DNA of 64,000 bases from Pseudomonadota bacterium. Its GTDB lineage: Bacteria; Pseudomonadota; Gammaproteobacteria; Pseudomonadales; Pseudohongiellaceae. The first letter of the stretch is position 1. Each line of letters starts with the position of its first letter. A program made the translations under genes and the position numbers. The DNA lies in assembly GCA_027621405.1 (NCBI GenBank), contig JAQCBT010000017.1:26228-90227 (forward strand), read 5' to 3'. The notes under the pieces were generated by a model. The model ran no database searches, was not told the origin of the DNA, and saw only the letters and a list, made by a program, of their open reading frames with translations. Shown here piece by piece: positions 1 through 8,345 of this stretch.

Positions 1-602
1 GGGAAGCGCGCAGCGTTGGCATCCCCACCGTGTTTGTGCGCCTTACGGGTTGTCCATTGCGCTGTCAGTACTGCGATACGGCCTATGCGTTTGAAGGCGG
101 AATTCAGCATGCCCTTCCAGACATCGTGCAAACTGTAAAGGAATTCGATTGTGACTACGTCACGGTTACCGGCGGTGAGCCGCTGGCGCAGCCGAATTGT
201 CTGCCTCTACTCTCGCTGTTGTGTGACCAGGGACTGCAGGTGTCACTGGAGACGGGTGGTGCCATGCCAATCGATACGGTGGATGAGCGGGTCTCTGTAG
301 TGCTGGACCTGAAGACACCGGGCTCGGACGAGGTTGGTCGCAACCGTCTGCAAAACATTGCACTGCTGAAGCCCAAAGACCAGGTTAAATTTGTGATCTG
401 TGACCGCAAGGACTATGAGTGGTCGCGTTCGAAGTTGCTGGAATATAACCTGGCAGAGCGAGCGGGTGAGGTGTTGTTCTCACCATCCCATGAGCAGTTA
501 TCGGCCCGTGATCTGGCTGAATGGGTTCTGGAAGACAGGCTCAGGGTTCGGCTGCAATTACAATTGCACAAGATTTTGTGGGGAGCAGAGCAGGGTCGAT
601 AG
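1..602 (+). CDS. queE: 7-carboxy-7-deazaguanine synthase QueE (5' end cut by window)
   Basis: Radical-SAM enzyme that contracts 6-carboxytetrahydropterin to 7-carboxy-7-deazaguanine in queuosine synthesis. The frame is open from base 3, so only the N-terminal residues are missing and 199 are visible. The classic CX3CX2C cluster motif (CPLRCQYC) is followed by the TVTGGEPL motif of the SAM-binding barrel. It lies 73 bp upstream of queC in the same orientation, so the two probably form one operon. queD, the preceding pathway step, is also in this window at about 20 kb. The true start codon lies outside the window. Confidence 0.93.
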   Translation, partial: EARSVGIPTVFVRLTGCPLRCQYCDTAYAFEGGIQHALPDIVQTVKEFDCDYVTVTGGEPLAQPNCLPLLSLLCDQGLQVSLETGGAMPIDTVDERVSVVLDLKTPGSDEVGRNRLQNIALLKPKDQVKFVICDRKDYEWSRSKLLEYNLAERAGEVLFSPSHEQLSARDLAEWVLEDRLRVRLQLQLHKILWGAEQGR

Positions 603-675
603 CAGTGTTCGGCACAGTTTTATCGAGCTGAATGGAGCATGAAGAGAACCTGATGAAAAATCCGGAAGCAGACTA

Positions 676-1347
676 ATGACAAGCAAAGCCATCGTCCTGG
701 TATCCGGCGGGCTGGATTCCGCCACCTGTCTTGCCCTCGCCATCAATCAGGGTTACGAGTGTTATGCACTGAGTTTTAATTACGGGCAGCGCTCCATCAG
801 TGAATTGAACGCAGCGCGGCGAGTTGCCCAGGCCGCCGGGGTGAAAGATCACAAGGTTATCAGCCTCGGCCTGGATACCTTGGGTGGCTCCGCACTAACC
901 GACACCAGCATCGCGATTCCCGAAGGCGGCACGGAAGGGATACCTGTCACCTACGTGCCTGCGCGCAATACGGTATTCCTCTCCTATGGCCTGGCCTGGG
1001 CAGAGGTGCTGGATGCAGATGCACTGTTTATCGGGGTGAATTCAGTGGATTACTCAGGCTATCCAGACTGCCGACCTGAATTCATCGAGGCCTACGCCCG
1101 CATGATGAACCTCGCCACCAAGAAGGGCGTCGAGGGCGGTGAGATTGCTCTGAAGACCCCGCTTATTCATCTCAGCAAGGGTGAGATTATCAAGACAGGC
1201 ACCCGCTTCGGAGTGGATTACAGCCTGACGGTATCCTGCTACCAGGCCGACGAAGACGGCGCCGCCTGCGGTGCCTGCGATAGCTGCCTGCTGCGCAAGG
1301 CAGGGTTTGCTGAGGCCGGAATAGAGGATCCAACCCGCTATAAGTGA
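676..1347 (+). CDS. queC: 7-cyano-7-deazaguanine synthase QueC
   Basis: ATP-dependent ligase that converts 7-carboxy-7-deazaguanine to preQ0 with ammonia, the step after QueE. The 223-residue length matches the family. The N-terminal PP-loop SGGLDS binds ATP. A C-terminal cluster of four cysteines (one in VSCYQ, then CGACDSC) forms the zinc site. The ATG at 676 gives the standard beginning [12 protein letters not shown]. It follows queE directly. The gene is complete with no anomalies. Confidence 0.96.
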   Translation: MTSKAIVLVSGGLDSATCLALAINQGYECYALSFNYGQRSISELNAARRVAQAAGVKDHKVISLGLDTLGGSALTDTSIAIPEGGTEGIPVTYVPARNTVFLSYGLAWAEVLDADALFIGVNSVDYSGYPDCRPEFIEAYARMMNLATKKGVEGGEIALKTPLIHLSKGEIIKTGTRFGVDYSLTVSCYQADEDGAACGACDSCLLRKAGFAEAGIEDPTRYK

Positions 1348-1440
1348 TTCCAAATCAGTTGCTTATGCGGCAGTGCACAATCCGTTTTTGAATATGGAAA
1401 TTCGGGATAAGTTCAAGTACTATACCGCCCCTTTGAGAGT

Positions 1441-1455
1441 CCGGGTCGTTAGCTC
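1441..1455 (+). repeat. Duplicated 5' end of the tRNA-Lys gene (15-bp exact copy)
   Basis: Fifteen bases (CCGGGTCGTTAGCTC) are repeated exactly 120 bp downstream at 1561-1575. There they form the last two leader bases and the first 13 bases of tRNA-Lys. After base 1455 the similarity stops and the sequence becomes a short imperfect inverted repeat (GCTAGC-TT-GCTAGC). It cannot fold into a tRNA, so it is read as a remnant of a lost tRNA-Lys copy or of a recombination event. Confidence 0.6.
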
Positions 1456-1562
1456 GACTCACCTGGCTAAGGAGCATTATGCTAGCTTGCTAGCCAGAAT
1501 ACGTAGTACAAGAGAATCTGTTGCTTGCTTCAAGCGAAGTAACCAGACTCAAACCAGATACC

Positions 1563-1638
1563 GGGTCGTTAGCTCAGTCGGTAGAGCAGTTGGCTTTTAA
1601 CCAATTGGTCGTAGGTTCGAATCCTACACGACCCACCA
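1563..1638 (+). tRNA. tRNA-Lys (anticodon TTT)
   Basis: The cloverleaf is complete. Acceptor GGGTCGT pairs with ACGACCC, the discriminator is A, and CCA is encoded at 1636-1638. The anticodon stem GTTGG/CCAAT encloses loop CTTTTAA, giving anticodon TTT. The T-arm contains GTTCGAATC. It is followed 6 bp later by a strong rho-independent terminator. Partial copies of this gene lie on both sides (1441-1455 and 1965-1980). No convincing -35/-10 pair was found directly upstream. Confidence 0.97.
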
Positions 1639-1644
1639 AATATC

Positions 1645-1671
1645 AAGGGAAGCATTGGCTTCCCTTTTTAT
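1645..1671 (+). terminator. Rho-independent terminator of tRNA-Lys
   Basis: A perfect 9-bp stem (AAGGGAAGC / GCTTCCCTT) with tetraloop ATTG runs into a T-rich tract. It starts 7 bases after the encoded CCA. A degenerate second copy of this terminator lies at 1990-2014. Confidence 0.9.
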
Positions 1672-1689
1672 TTTGGCCCAAGTGGGGTT

Positions 1690-1965
1690 CTTTCGAACCG
1701 TCAGAGGTTCGAAAGCCGCGAATGCGGCGCAGACGTCACGCAAAGCGTGACGCCCGGCGGGTGAGGAATTTGGCTTAGCCAAATTCCGAATCACAAACTG
1801 CGTGCCGGAATCGCCCCCGGCGATTCTCGGCACGCCTACATCCATGTAGACGAGCAGTTTGGGCCGGAATAGTTCCATACACTTCCGGCACGCCGACATC
1901 CCTGTCGGCGACAGCGAAGCTGCCCCGAAGGGGTGAGCAATTTGGCTAAGCCAAATTGGGAATCA
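1690..1965 (+). repeat. Island of about eleven tandem palindromes downstream of tRNA-Lys
   Basis: About eleven stem-loops are packed into 276 bp. Stems include 1690-1699/1706-1715 (10 bp), 1734-1741/1745-1752 (8 bp, loop AAA), 1765-1774/1778-1787 (10 bp), 1802-1815/1819-1833 (14 bp with a bulge), 1836-1841/1844-1849, 1863-1869/1883-1889, 1891-1898/1903-1910 and 1938-1947/1949-1958. Two families recur as direct repeats. A GGGTGAG-hairpin-GAATCA unit occurs at 1759 and 1931. A CGGCACGCC-hairpin unit with core ACATCC-TGT occurs at 1828 and 1887. Paired bases change together between copies, so the folded form appears to be conserved. No open frame here looks like a gene. It resembles REP/BIME-type extragenic repeats, but the family is not one I can name. 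Confidence 0.75.
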
Positions 1966-2014
1966 ATCCTGCACGACCCAGCTACTATCAAGGGAAGCAC
2001 AAGCTGCCCTTTTT
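1965..2014 (+). pseudogene. Degenerate 3' end of tRNA-Lys with a decayed terminator copy
   Basis: Bases 1965-1980 match the last 16 bases of tRNA-Lys up to the discriminator (1620-1635) with one difference. The encoded CCA is lost. After it comes a second copy of the terminator (1990-2014), again starting TATCAAGGGAAGC, with an A-G mismatch in the stem and a run of five T. With the intact gene this forms a direct repeat that brackets the palindrome island, as expected for a duplicated tRNA gene or a tRNA 3'-end attachment site. Confidence 0.65.
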
Positions 2015-2066
2015 CGTTTCTGTGTTAGACTAGCGCTTCCGCAAATATCCACACCACCGCCACCCC

Positions 2067-3146
2067 ATGGCTAGCATCCCAACCGACACACTCGCTTCCG
2101 ACACTGAAATCGTCAAGAACTACCTCGACAGGGCAGAGCTTCCTCGGGCCCTGGGTAGCGACGAAGTGGCAGGTTATCGCGAACAGATCAAGGCGCTGAT
2201 GGCACAGAAGAATGCCAAACTGGTTGCGCATTACTATACCGATGCGCTGTTGCAGGAACTGGCAGAAGACAGCGGTGGCTTCGTAGGGGACAGCCTTGAG
2301 ATGGCCCGCTTCGGTCATGACTGCGATGCCGACATCCTGGTTGTGGCGGGGGTACGCTTCATGGGTGAGACGGCAAAGATCCTCAGCCCGGACAAGAAAG
2401 TATTGATGCCGACCCTGGAAGCAACCTGTTCGTTGGACATAGCCTGTCCCATCGATCGTTTCAGCGAGTTCTGCGATCAACACCCTGAGCGTACCGTGGT
2501 GGTGTATGCCAATACCTCGGCCGCGGTGAAGGCGCGCTCTGACTGGGTAGTGACTTCCAGTATTGCCGTCGATGTTGTCGAGCACCTGATGGATGCCGGG
2601 GAAAAGATTCTGTGGGCACCTGACAAGCACCTGGGCTCCTATATACAGCGCAAGACTGGCGTAGACATGTTGCTCTGGGATGCTGCCTGCATCGTGCATG
2701 AAGAATTCAAGGCGCGGGGATTGCAGGACATGAAAGCCCTGCACCCCAATGCGGCGATCCTGGCTCATCCGGAATCGCCGGCTGCCGTGCTGGAGATGGC
2801 CGATGTGGTGGGTTCAACTACCCAGATCATCAAGGCCGCGCAGCGTGTTCCCCAGAGCGAGATTATCGTTGCCACAGACCAGGGCATCTTCCACAAACTG
2901 CAGCAACTGGCACCTGACAAGACTTTTATCATTGCGCCGACTGCGGGTAATGACGCTACCTGCCGAAGCTGCGCCAATTGCCCATGGATGGCCATGAACT
3001 CGCTGGAATCCATGCTGCTGTCTCTGCAGCAGGAGAGTGAGGAGGTGCTGGTGGATGCAGAGCTGGCAGCGAAGGCCATGCTGCCATTGCAGCGCATGCT
3101 GAATTTTGCCAGTGCGCAACAGCTTCAGGTGAAGGGCAAGGCCTGA
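2067..3146 (+). CDS. nadA: Quinolinate synthase NadA
   Basis: [4Fe-4S] enzyme that condenses iminoaspartate with dihydroxyacetone phosphate to quinolinate in de novo NAD synthesis. The 359-residue length fits the long NadA class. Cluster cysteines are visible in EATCSLD (about residue 121) and in the C-terminal CRSCANC (about 297-303). The N-terminal substrate region AHYYTD and the [11 protein letters not shown] segment are typical. It is monocistronic and convergent with bepA. Its upstream region is the palindrome island. Confidence 0.97.
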   Translation: MASIPTDTLASDTEIVKNYLDRAELPRALGSDEVAGYREQIKALMAQKNAKLVAHYYTDALLQELAEDSGGFVGDSLEMARFGHDCDADILVVAGVRFMGETAKILSPDKKVLMPTLEATCSLDIACPIDRFSEFCDQHPERTVVVYANTSAAVKARSDWVVTSSIAVDVVEHLMDAGEKILWAPDKHLGSYIQRKTGVDMLLWDAACIVHEEFKARGLQDMKALHPNAAILAHPESPAAVLEMADVVGSTTQIIKAAQRVPQSEIIVATDQGIFHKLQQLAPDKTFIIAPTAGNDATCRSCANCPWMAMNSLESMLLSLQQESEEVLVDAELAAKAMLPLQRMLNFASAQQLQVKGKA

Positions 3147-3201
3147 TTCCAGGCGGTGTTATTGAGACAGGTCGAAGCGATAGCTTCGGGGAACGTTTCC
3201 G

Positions 3202-4680
3202 CTAGCCACTCAGTTCCCGCTGCCGCTCTTCGACTTCACGAATCTTCTGGCGCAGCCTCGCTTCCTCCGCAGGACCCGATCCATTCTCCGATTCAATGCG
3301 CAGCGCAAACTGCAGTTGTTCCCGCGCATTGCTGAAGTCTCCCACCAGGATGAAATACTCAGCCCGCGATTGGTGTACCTTGCTGATATTGCCCGCCTGA
3401 CCCCAGGTCTCTGCCATCTGGTACCACAGGTGATGGTCGTTGCTGCGTCGGCGACTATGCTCCTCCATCATCTCTGCCGCCTCGGTGTAGGACCTTGCTT
3501 CCATCAAAGCATCGACATAGGCCATGGTGAGGGGGTGGTTGCCCGGATTTATTTCAAGATGACGACGCAGGAAATCCATGGCCCGCGCGGGTTCATTCTC
3601 TTCAGTGTAGATTTCGGCCTGGGTCACCACGAGGCTGATCTGGTTGGGGTACTTCTCCAGCAAGGGCGACAGGGTGAAAGTGGCTTCCGCAAACTGTTCG
3701 TTTTCATAGAAGGCAACCGCAAGCGCATAGCGGTTGGCATCCCTGGTGAAGTCACTGCTGCTCTCCTGCAGGCGCTGCTGGATGTCGGCGATCAACGCTG
3801 GCTTGTCTTCGCTGTAATGACCTACTACCCGTGCTCGCATGATCTGGTATTCGAGGTTGGGTGAATAGTCACGCGGTGGAAAGCGCATGGCGCGGGCACG
3901 GCTCTCGGCGATTCGCGACTCGGTGAGTGGGTGAGTGAGCAGAAATTCCGGTGGTCGCCTGCCAAAGCGATTGGCGGCGAGTAACTGTTCATACATCCTG
4001 GCCTGGGCGGCTGGGTCGAAACCGGCGGCATACATCGTGTCGTGGCCGATACGATCGGCCTCCTGTTCATTGGAGCGGCTGAAGCGCAATTGGTTGTCCA
4101 TCCCGAGGCCCTGAATGCCGGAGAGGGCGGCGGCACCGTGGCCTGCGTCCGACGTGGCCATGATGAGTACACTGGCGAGCAGGCCGGCCATCTGACCTAC
4201 CCGGCCAGCCTGGGCTTCATCGACGCCGCGGGCGAAATGGCGCTGGCTCACGTGGGCGATCTCGTGCCCCATAACAGAGGCAAATTCATCCTCGGTGCGA
4301 GCATTGAGGAAGAGACCAGTATTGACCCCTATGATCCCGCCCGGTGCCGCGAAGGCATTGATTTCCTGGCTGTCGATGATGACGAAAGAAAGACGCTTGT
4401 CCTGCAGCTGGCTACGGGCGGCCAGCTTGTAGGTGACGTTCTCCAGGTAGGTGTTCAGCAAGGCATCGGGAATGGTCGGTGCGCTGCGGCGCAATTGGGT
4501 CAGGAATTGCTGGCCCATTTGGTATTCCTGGTCCAGGCTGACCGTCCCGGAAATACGGTCCCCGAGGCTGGGGAGGGGGTTTTGCGCGAAAACGGGGGTA
4601 GCTACCGGCAGGGTAACCGCCAGCAGGGTCAGGCAGAGCAGTCTGGGTATAAATTGAGGTCGCTGCATAGTTGTGTCCAT
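3202..4680 (-). CDS. bepA: BepA-like periplasmic M48 metalloprotease with TPR domain
   Basis: Periplasmic zinc protease and chaperone that, in the BepA/YfgC family, assists or degrades LptD and BAM substrates. The chosen ATG gives 492 residues with a signal peptide (hydrophobic LLCLTLLAVTLPVATPVFA, then AQ). The zinc site HEIAH is at about 139-143, with the third ligand in NEQEADRIGHD. The C-terminal half is helical TPR repeats. The frame extends upstream to 4707, but those residues would precede the signal peptide. It is convergent with nadA; a small hairpin (3173-3188) sits between the two genes. Confidence 0.9.
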   Translation of the reverse strand: MDTTMQRPQFIPRLLCLTLLAVTLPVATPVFAQNPLPSLGDRISGTVSLDQEYQMGQQFLTQLRRSAPTIPDALLNTYLENVTYKLAARSQLQDKRLSFVIIDSQEINAFAAPGGIIGVNTGLFLNARTEDEFASVMGHEIAHVSQRHFARGVDEAQAGRVGQMAGLLASVLIMATSDAGHGAAALSGIQGLGMDNQLRFSRSNEQEADRIGHDTMYAAGFDPAAQARMYEQLLAANRFGRRPPEFLLTHPLTESRIAESRARAMRFPPRDYSPNLEYQIMRARVVGHYSEDKPALIADIQQRLQESSSDFTRDANRYALAVAFYENEQFAEATFTLSPLLEKYPNQISLVVTQAEIYTEENEPARAMDFLRRHLEINPGNHPLTMAYVDALMEARSYTEAAEMMEEHSRRRSNDHHLWYQMAETWGQAGNISKVHQSRAEYFILVGDFSNAREQLQFALRIESENGSGPAEEARLRQKIREVEERQRELSG

Positions 4681-4795
4681 TATATGGACAGAGACCCAGA
4701 CTAACACAGTTTATTCCTGCTGTTTTAACAACTTATCGGGTTTTGACGGCCTCTGGTCATAGGCAGCTGGGCTTCTGGCTTGCTAACATAAGGAG

Positions 4796-5029
4796 ATGAC
4801 TGTTACCGCCGATATAGAACTGGACGTCACCGGATTGGAGTGCCCCATGCCACTGCTGAAGGCCAAGCTGGCCCTGAATAGCATGCAGGCAGATCAGGTG
4901 TTGAAGGTGGTTGCCACGGATCCCGGCTCGGAGCGGGATTTTCACCTCTTTGTTGAGCAGAGCGACCATCAGATTCTTGATTTCCAGAAGGATGAGAGGG
5001 CCTATTCCTACTGGATACGTAAAGGCTGA
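4796..5029 (+). CDS. TusA/SirA-family sulfur carrier protein
   Basis: A 77-residue protein of the TusA/YedF/SirA fold. The signature LDVTGLECPMPLLKAKLAL carries the CPxP motif whose cysteine (about residue 17) takes the persulfide in sulfur relay. The ATG at 4796 has a good AAGGAG ribosome site 4 bases upstream. The perM-like gene follows 26 bp later on the same strand, an arrangement common in Pseudomonas relatives. Whether it acts in tRNA 2-thiolation or another sulfur pathway cannot be told from sequence, so no symbol is given. Confidence 0.88.
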   Translation: MTVTADIELDVTGLECPMPLLKAKLALNSMQADQVLKVVATDPGSERDFHLFVEQSDHQILDFQKDERAYSYWIRKG

Positions 5030-5055
5030 TTAGCAGCGCTACCTGCCACCGCACT

Positions 5056-6147
5056 ATGAAACAGCTTATCAACGATTTCTTTGATCGTTATTTCCATGAC
5101 GAAGAGTCTGTCATCCTGCTGATCCTGCTCAGCATCGCCCTGGTGGTGTTGCTGCTGCTGGGTAGTATCCTGGCACCACTCATTGCAGCCATCATCATTG
5201 CCTACCTTATGCAGGGAGTGGTGAATCTTTTGCTGCGTTACGGAGCATCGCCCAGGTTCGCATTTGTAGCGGTGTACACTTTGTTCATCGGCCTGTTCCT
5301 GGTGCTACTGTTTTACCTGCTGCCCCGGGCCTGGAACCAGCTCAGGCGCCTGGCCAATGAAATACCCAATCTGCTGAGCGAAGGGCAGACCGCGCTCATG
5401 TCTCTGCCGGAAAACTACCCCAGCCTGTTCTCCGATGCCCAGGTACGGGCATTTATCGACGGCCTTGGGGGAGAGATCGGTGGTTTTGGGCAGACGATTC
5501 TCGAGTACTCACTGGCCAGCCTGCCAAGCATCTTTGCCTGGGTCATCTTTCTGGTGCTGGTGCCCATCCTGGTGTTCTTCGTGATGAAAGACAAAGACGA
5601 GCTCGTGCTGTGGGCCGGAAATTTTCTGCCCCGAAACCGGCCACTGATGAACCGTATCTGGAAGGAAATGGATGAGCAGATCTCCAACTATATTCGCGGC
5701 AAGGCAGTGGAAATCTTCATCGTAGGGGGTGCCGCCTATGTGATGTTCGTGATCATGGGCATCAACTATGCCCTGTTGCTGTCAGTCCTCGTTGGTCTGT
5801 CGGTCATCGTGCCCTATATAGGCGCTACCGTGGTGACCCTGCCGGTAGCGGCCGTAGCTTTTGTGCAATGGGGTATCGGTGGTGAGTTCTACACGGTACT
5901 GGTTGGATACCTGGTGTTACAGATTATCGATGGCAATGTGCTGGTACCGATCATCTTCTCCGAGGCCGTAAACCTGCATCCGGTGGCGATTATAGCGGCG
6001 GTGCTAATTTTCGGCGGACTGTGGGGTATGGCGGGAGTATTCTTCGCGATTCCCCTGGCCACCATGGTGAAGGCGATAATCAATGCCTGGCCCAGCCGCG
6101 TGCAATCGAGGGTGGATAGTGAGGCTGAGGCCACTTCTGGACTGTAG
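5056..6147 (+). CDS. AI-2E family transporter (PerM-like permease)
   Basis: Integral inner-membrane protein of 363 residues. Two N-terminal hydrophobic segments (about 20-65) are followed by one at 70-95, a central soluble domain (about 100-160) and a C-terminal group of helices including GVFFAIPLATMVKAIINAW, the family hallmark. Some family members export autoinducer-2 and others are Na+/H+ antiporters; the substrate here is unknown. It follows the TusA-like gene by 26 bp and may be co-transcribed with it. Confidence 0.88.
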   Translation: MKQLINDFFDRYFHDEESVILLILLSIALVVLLLLGSILAPLIAAIIIAYLMQGVVNLLLRYGASPRFAFVAVYTLFIGLFLVLLFYLLPRAWNQLRRLANEIPNLLSEGQTALMSLPENYPSLFSDAQVRAFIDGLGGEIGGFGQTILEYSLASLPSIFAWVIFLVLVPILVFFVMKDKDELVLWAGNFLPRNRPLMNRIWKEMDEQISNYIRGKAVEIFIVGGAAYVMFVIMGINYALLLSVLVGLSVIVPYIGATVVTLPVAAVAFVQWGIGGEFYTVLVGYLVLQIIDGNVLVPIIFSEAVNLHPVAIIAAVLIFGGLWGMAGVFFAIPLATMVKAIINAWPSRVQSRVDSEAEATSGL

Positions 6148-6203
6148 CGCTGGTTTATGGGCTTTGAGCGGCTCTGTGATAATATTTCCCTTGATCCGGC
6201 TTA

Positions 6204-7136
6204 ATGCCCCAACCCGAACAATTCCGAGTTAATTTCGTGACAAATCGAATCAAAGGTAGCCTCGTAGCCCTGGTTACACCCATGCACGCCGATGGCCGCC
6301 TGGACCTCGACACCTTCGACCGACTCATCGACTGGCATGTCGATGCAGGAACCGATGGCATCGTGGTGGTAGGTACCACAGGCGAGTCGGCAACGCTTAG
6401 CACAGAAGAACACTGCGACCTGGTGGCACATTGCGTGAAGTCGGTGAACGGACGTATTCCCGTGATCGCCGGCACAGGATCCAACAACACCCAGGAAGCC
6501 CTGTACTTTACCCAGTCCGCCAAGGAGCATGGTGCCGACGCTTGTCTCCTGGTGACACCGTATTACACAAAGCCTTCCCAGGAAGGCCTGTACCAGCACT
6601 TCAAGTACCTCGCAGAGTCTGTGGATATTCCGCAGATTCTCTATAACGTGCCAGGTCGCACTGCCTGTGACTTATCGCTGGAGACAGTAAAGCGACTCAC
6701 CGAGGTGAGAAATATAGTCGGCATCAAGGATGCAACGGGCAATCTGGAAAGAGGGCTGGAACTCATCAGGGAGTGCGGCAATCGAATCGCGGTCTACAGT
6801 GGTGAGGACGCTATTTCCCTGAAACTGCTGGCTGGTGGTGGGGACGGCGTTATATCCGTAACCGCCAACGTTGCCCCGGATTCCATGGCGCAGATGTGTG
6901 AGCTTGCCCTGGCCGGCAAGCTCGACGAGGCCGAGCAGATCGATCAGCGCCTTGCCGCCCTGCACAGGGATTTATTCGTGGAGGCCAATCCAGTGCCGGT
7001 AAAATGGGCGCTGCTGAAGATGGGCAAGATTCCTTCCGGGATTCGTCTGCCCCTCGTGGAACTCAACAGCAAATATCACGTCAAAGTGCTTGATGCCCTG
7101 CAACAGGCAGGAATAAAGCTGGCCGCGGCGGCATGA
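6204..7136 (+). CDS. dapA: 4-hydroxy-tetrahydrodipicolinate synthase DapA
   Basis: Condenses pyruvate with aspartate semialdehyde in the lysine/diaminopimelate pathway. The TTGES motif, the YNVPGRT loop with the proton-relay tyrosine, and the Schiff-base lysine in GIKDATG are all present. The ATG at 6204 gives 310 residues. Most homologues start close to KGSLVALVTPM, so the in-frame GTG at 6237 is a possible alternative start. Neither has a clear ribosome site. bamC lies 95 bp downstream, the usual gammaproteobacterial pairing. Confidence 0.97.
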   Translation: MPQPEQFRVNFVTNRIKGSLVALVTPMHADGRLDLDTFDRLIDWHVDAGTDGIVVVGTTGESATLSTEEHCDLVAHCVKSVNGRIPVIAGTGSNNTQEALYFTQSAKEHGADACLLVTPYYTKPSQEGLYQHFKYLAESVDIPQILYNVPGRTACDLSLETVKRLTEVRNIVGIKDATGNLERGLELIRECGNRIAVYSGEDAISLKLLAGGGDGVISVTANVAPDSMAQMCELALAGKLDEAEQIDQRLAALHRDLFVEANPVPVKWALLKMGKIPSGIRLPLVELNSKYHVKVLDALQQAGIKLAAAA

Positions 7137-7231
7137 TGCCCGTTCCCCCATCGGTATTAATGATTAATCCTGTGGATGGTTCACACCATTTGCGGATGGC
7201 ACATTGAAGCAGCAGGTATTGGATTAGGATT

Positions 7232-8311
7232 TTGAAAACGCGATTACCCGAACTGGTCTTCCGAACCTCTCTTACATTGAGCGCCTTGCTGTTCCTGTCT
7301 GCCTGCAATTTCCTGGGTGGCGAAGACGGCATGTTCCGCGATCGCGGTGGCGATTATCGGGAGGCCCAGGTCATTCCTCCCATGCGCATCCCGAATGAGC
7401 TAGATAGCTATACCATCGACGAACTGTATGTGATTCCGGAGCGGGTTGCCGTTGAGACAGTGGCATTCGAAGACGTTCCCATGCCAAGACCGATCGAGAC
7501 CAGGCGTCGGGAAGGGGTAATCATCCAGAGCCTGTCTGACAAGCGCTGGATTCTCATTGATGCCACTCCCGGACAGGTATGGCCACGCATCAGGGATTAC
7601 TGGACCGAGATCCAGATCGCTCTGGATTACGAGAACCCCAGTGCCGGCATACTGGAAACCTCCTGGGTAGAGATAGGCAGCGACCAGGATTCCCGACACA
7701 AGTACCGCATCACCATCGAGCCCGGACTGCATCCGGGATATTCGGAAATCTATGTGTTGCATTTACAGAATGAACGCACGGATCCAATTCCCACTGTGAT
7801 TACCTGGCCGGAAGAATCTTCCTCCGATGACCTGGAGCAGGAGATGCTGCGCTCGGTCTCCCAGTTCCTTGCTGATCGCAACGACATCTACCAGGCGTCT
7901 TCAGCGAGCCTGCTGGCGGGAACGATCGAGGCGGAGAGTAAGGCGAATATCATTCGTGGTAATGCCGGCCAGTCTATCCTCGAGCTCAAGGTGGACTACA
8001 ACCGGGCATGGGTGCAGATACGCCAGGCGCTGACCAGTGCCGAGATTGACATCGTCGATGAAAACCGTGACGAAGCCACCTTCAATGTGCGTTTCGCCGG
8101 CATCATGGACGATTCAGACGAACCCGGATTCTTCGGCCGTATACTGGGCCGCGGAAATTCGGATGAAGCCTTGCCGGAAAGGGATTTCAGTGTCCGACTG
8201 CTGGAAACCGATACGGCCGTTAATGTGGTCACTGAGGCGCTCGATTCTTCCTTCGATGCGAACCAGCTGACACTCGAGCTGCTGCAGGTAATAAACGACA
8301 ACCTGACGTGA
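7232..8311 (+). CDS. bamC: Outer membrane assembly lipoprotein BamC
   Basis: Lipoprotein component of the BAM beta-barrel assembly complex. It starts with TTG at 7232 behind GGATTAGGA. The signal sequence ends in lipobox LSAC, putting the lipidated cysteine at about residue 25. The 359 residues contain the unstructured N-terminal region followed by two helix-grip domains (about 95-210 and 240-350). It sits directly after dapA. Sequence conservation in the family is low, and the assignment rests on lipobox, length, domain layout and synteny. Confidence 0.88.
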   Translation: MKTRLPELVFRTSLTLSALLFLSACNFLGGEDGMFRDRGGDYREAQVIPPMRIPNELDSYTIDELYVIPERVAVETVAFEDVPMPRPIETRRREGVIIQSLSDKRWILIDATPGQVWPRIRDYWTEIQIALDYENPSAGILETSWVEIGSDQDSRHKYRITIEPGLHPGYSEIYVLHLQNERTDPIPTVITWPEESSSDDLEQEMLRSVSQFLADRNDIYQASSASLLAGTIEAESKANIIRGNAGQSILELKVDYNRAWVQIRQALTSAEIDIVDENRDEATFNVRFAGIMDDSDEPGFFGRILGRGNSDEALPERDFSVRLLETDTAVNVVTEALDSSFDANQLTLELLQVINDNLT

Positions 8312-8345
8312 CCCCCATGGGGCACAAAGTGTCGCACCTCATCTG

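Noticed and set aside
1373..1899. Short open frames crossing tRNA-Lys and the palindrome island
   Set aside because: They read through a tRNA gene and repeated hairpins, lack ribosome sites and have biased composition; chance frames.
1690..1965. Palindrome island as a CRISPR array
   Set aside because: The units are palindromes of different sequence and length, without regular spacers, and no cas genes are present.
2029..2035. GTTAGAC resembling an integron attC core site
   Set aside because: It is a single heptamer with no matching inverse core at attC spacing and no integrase; more likely part of the nadA upstream region.
2025..2768. 247-residue frame antisense to nadA
   Set aside because: Shadow of a highly conserved gene; histidine- and arginine-rich with no domain.
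3173..3188. Hairpin CGAAGC-GATA-GCTTCG between nadA and bepA as a bidirectional terminator
   Set aside because: The stem is only 6 bp and no T-run follows on either strand, so it is mentioned but not called as a terminator.
4042..4704. 220-residue frame antisense to bepA
   Set aside because: The opposite strand encodes a complete metalloprotease with signal peptide and zinc motif; the antisense frame has no features.
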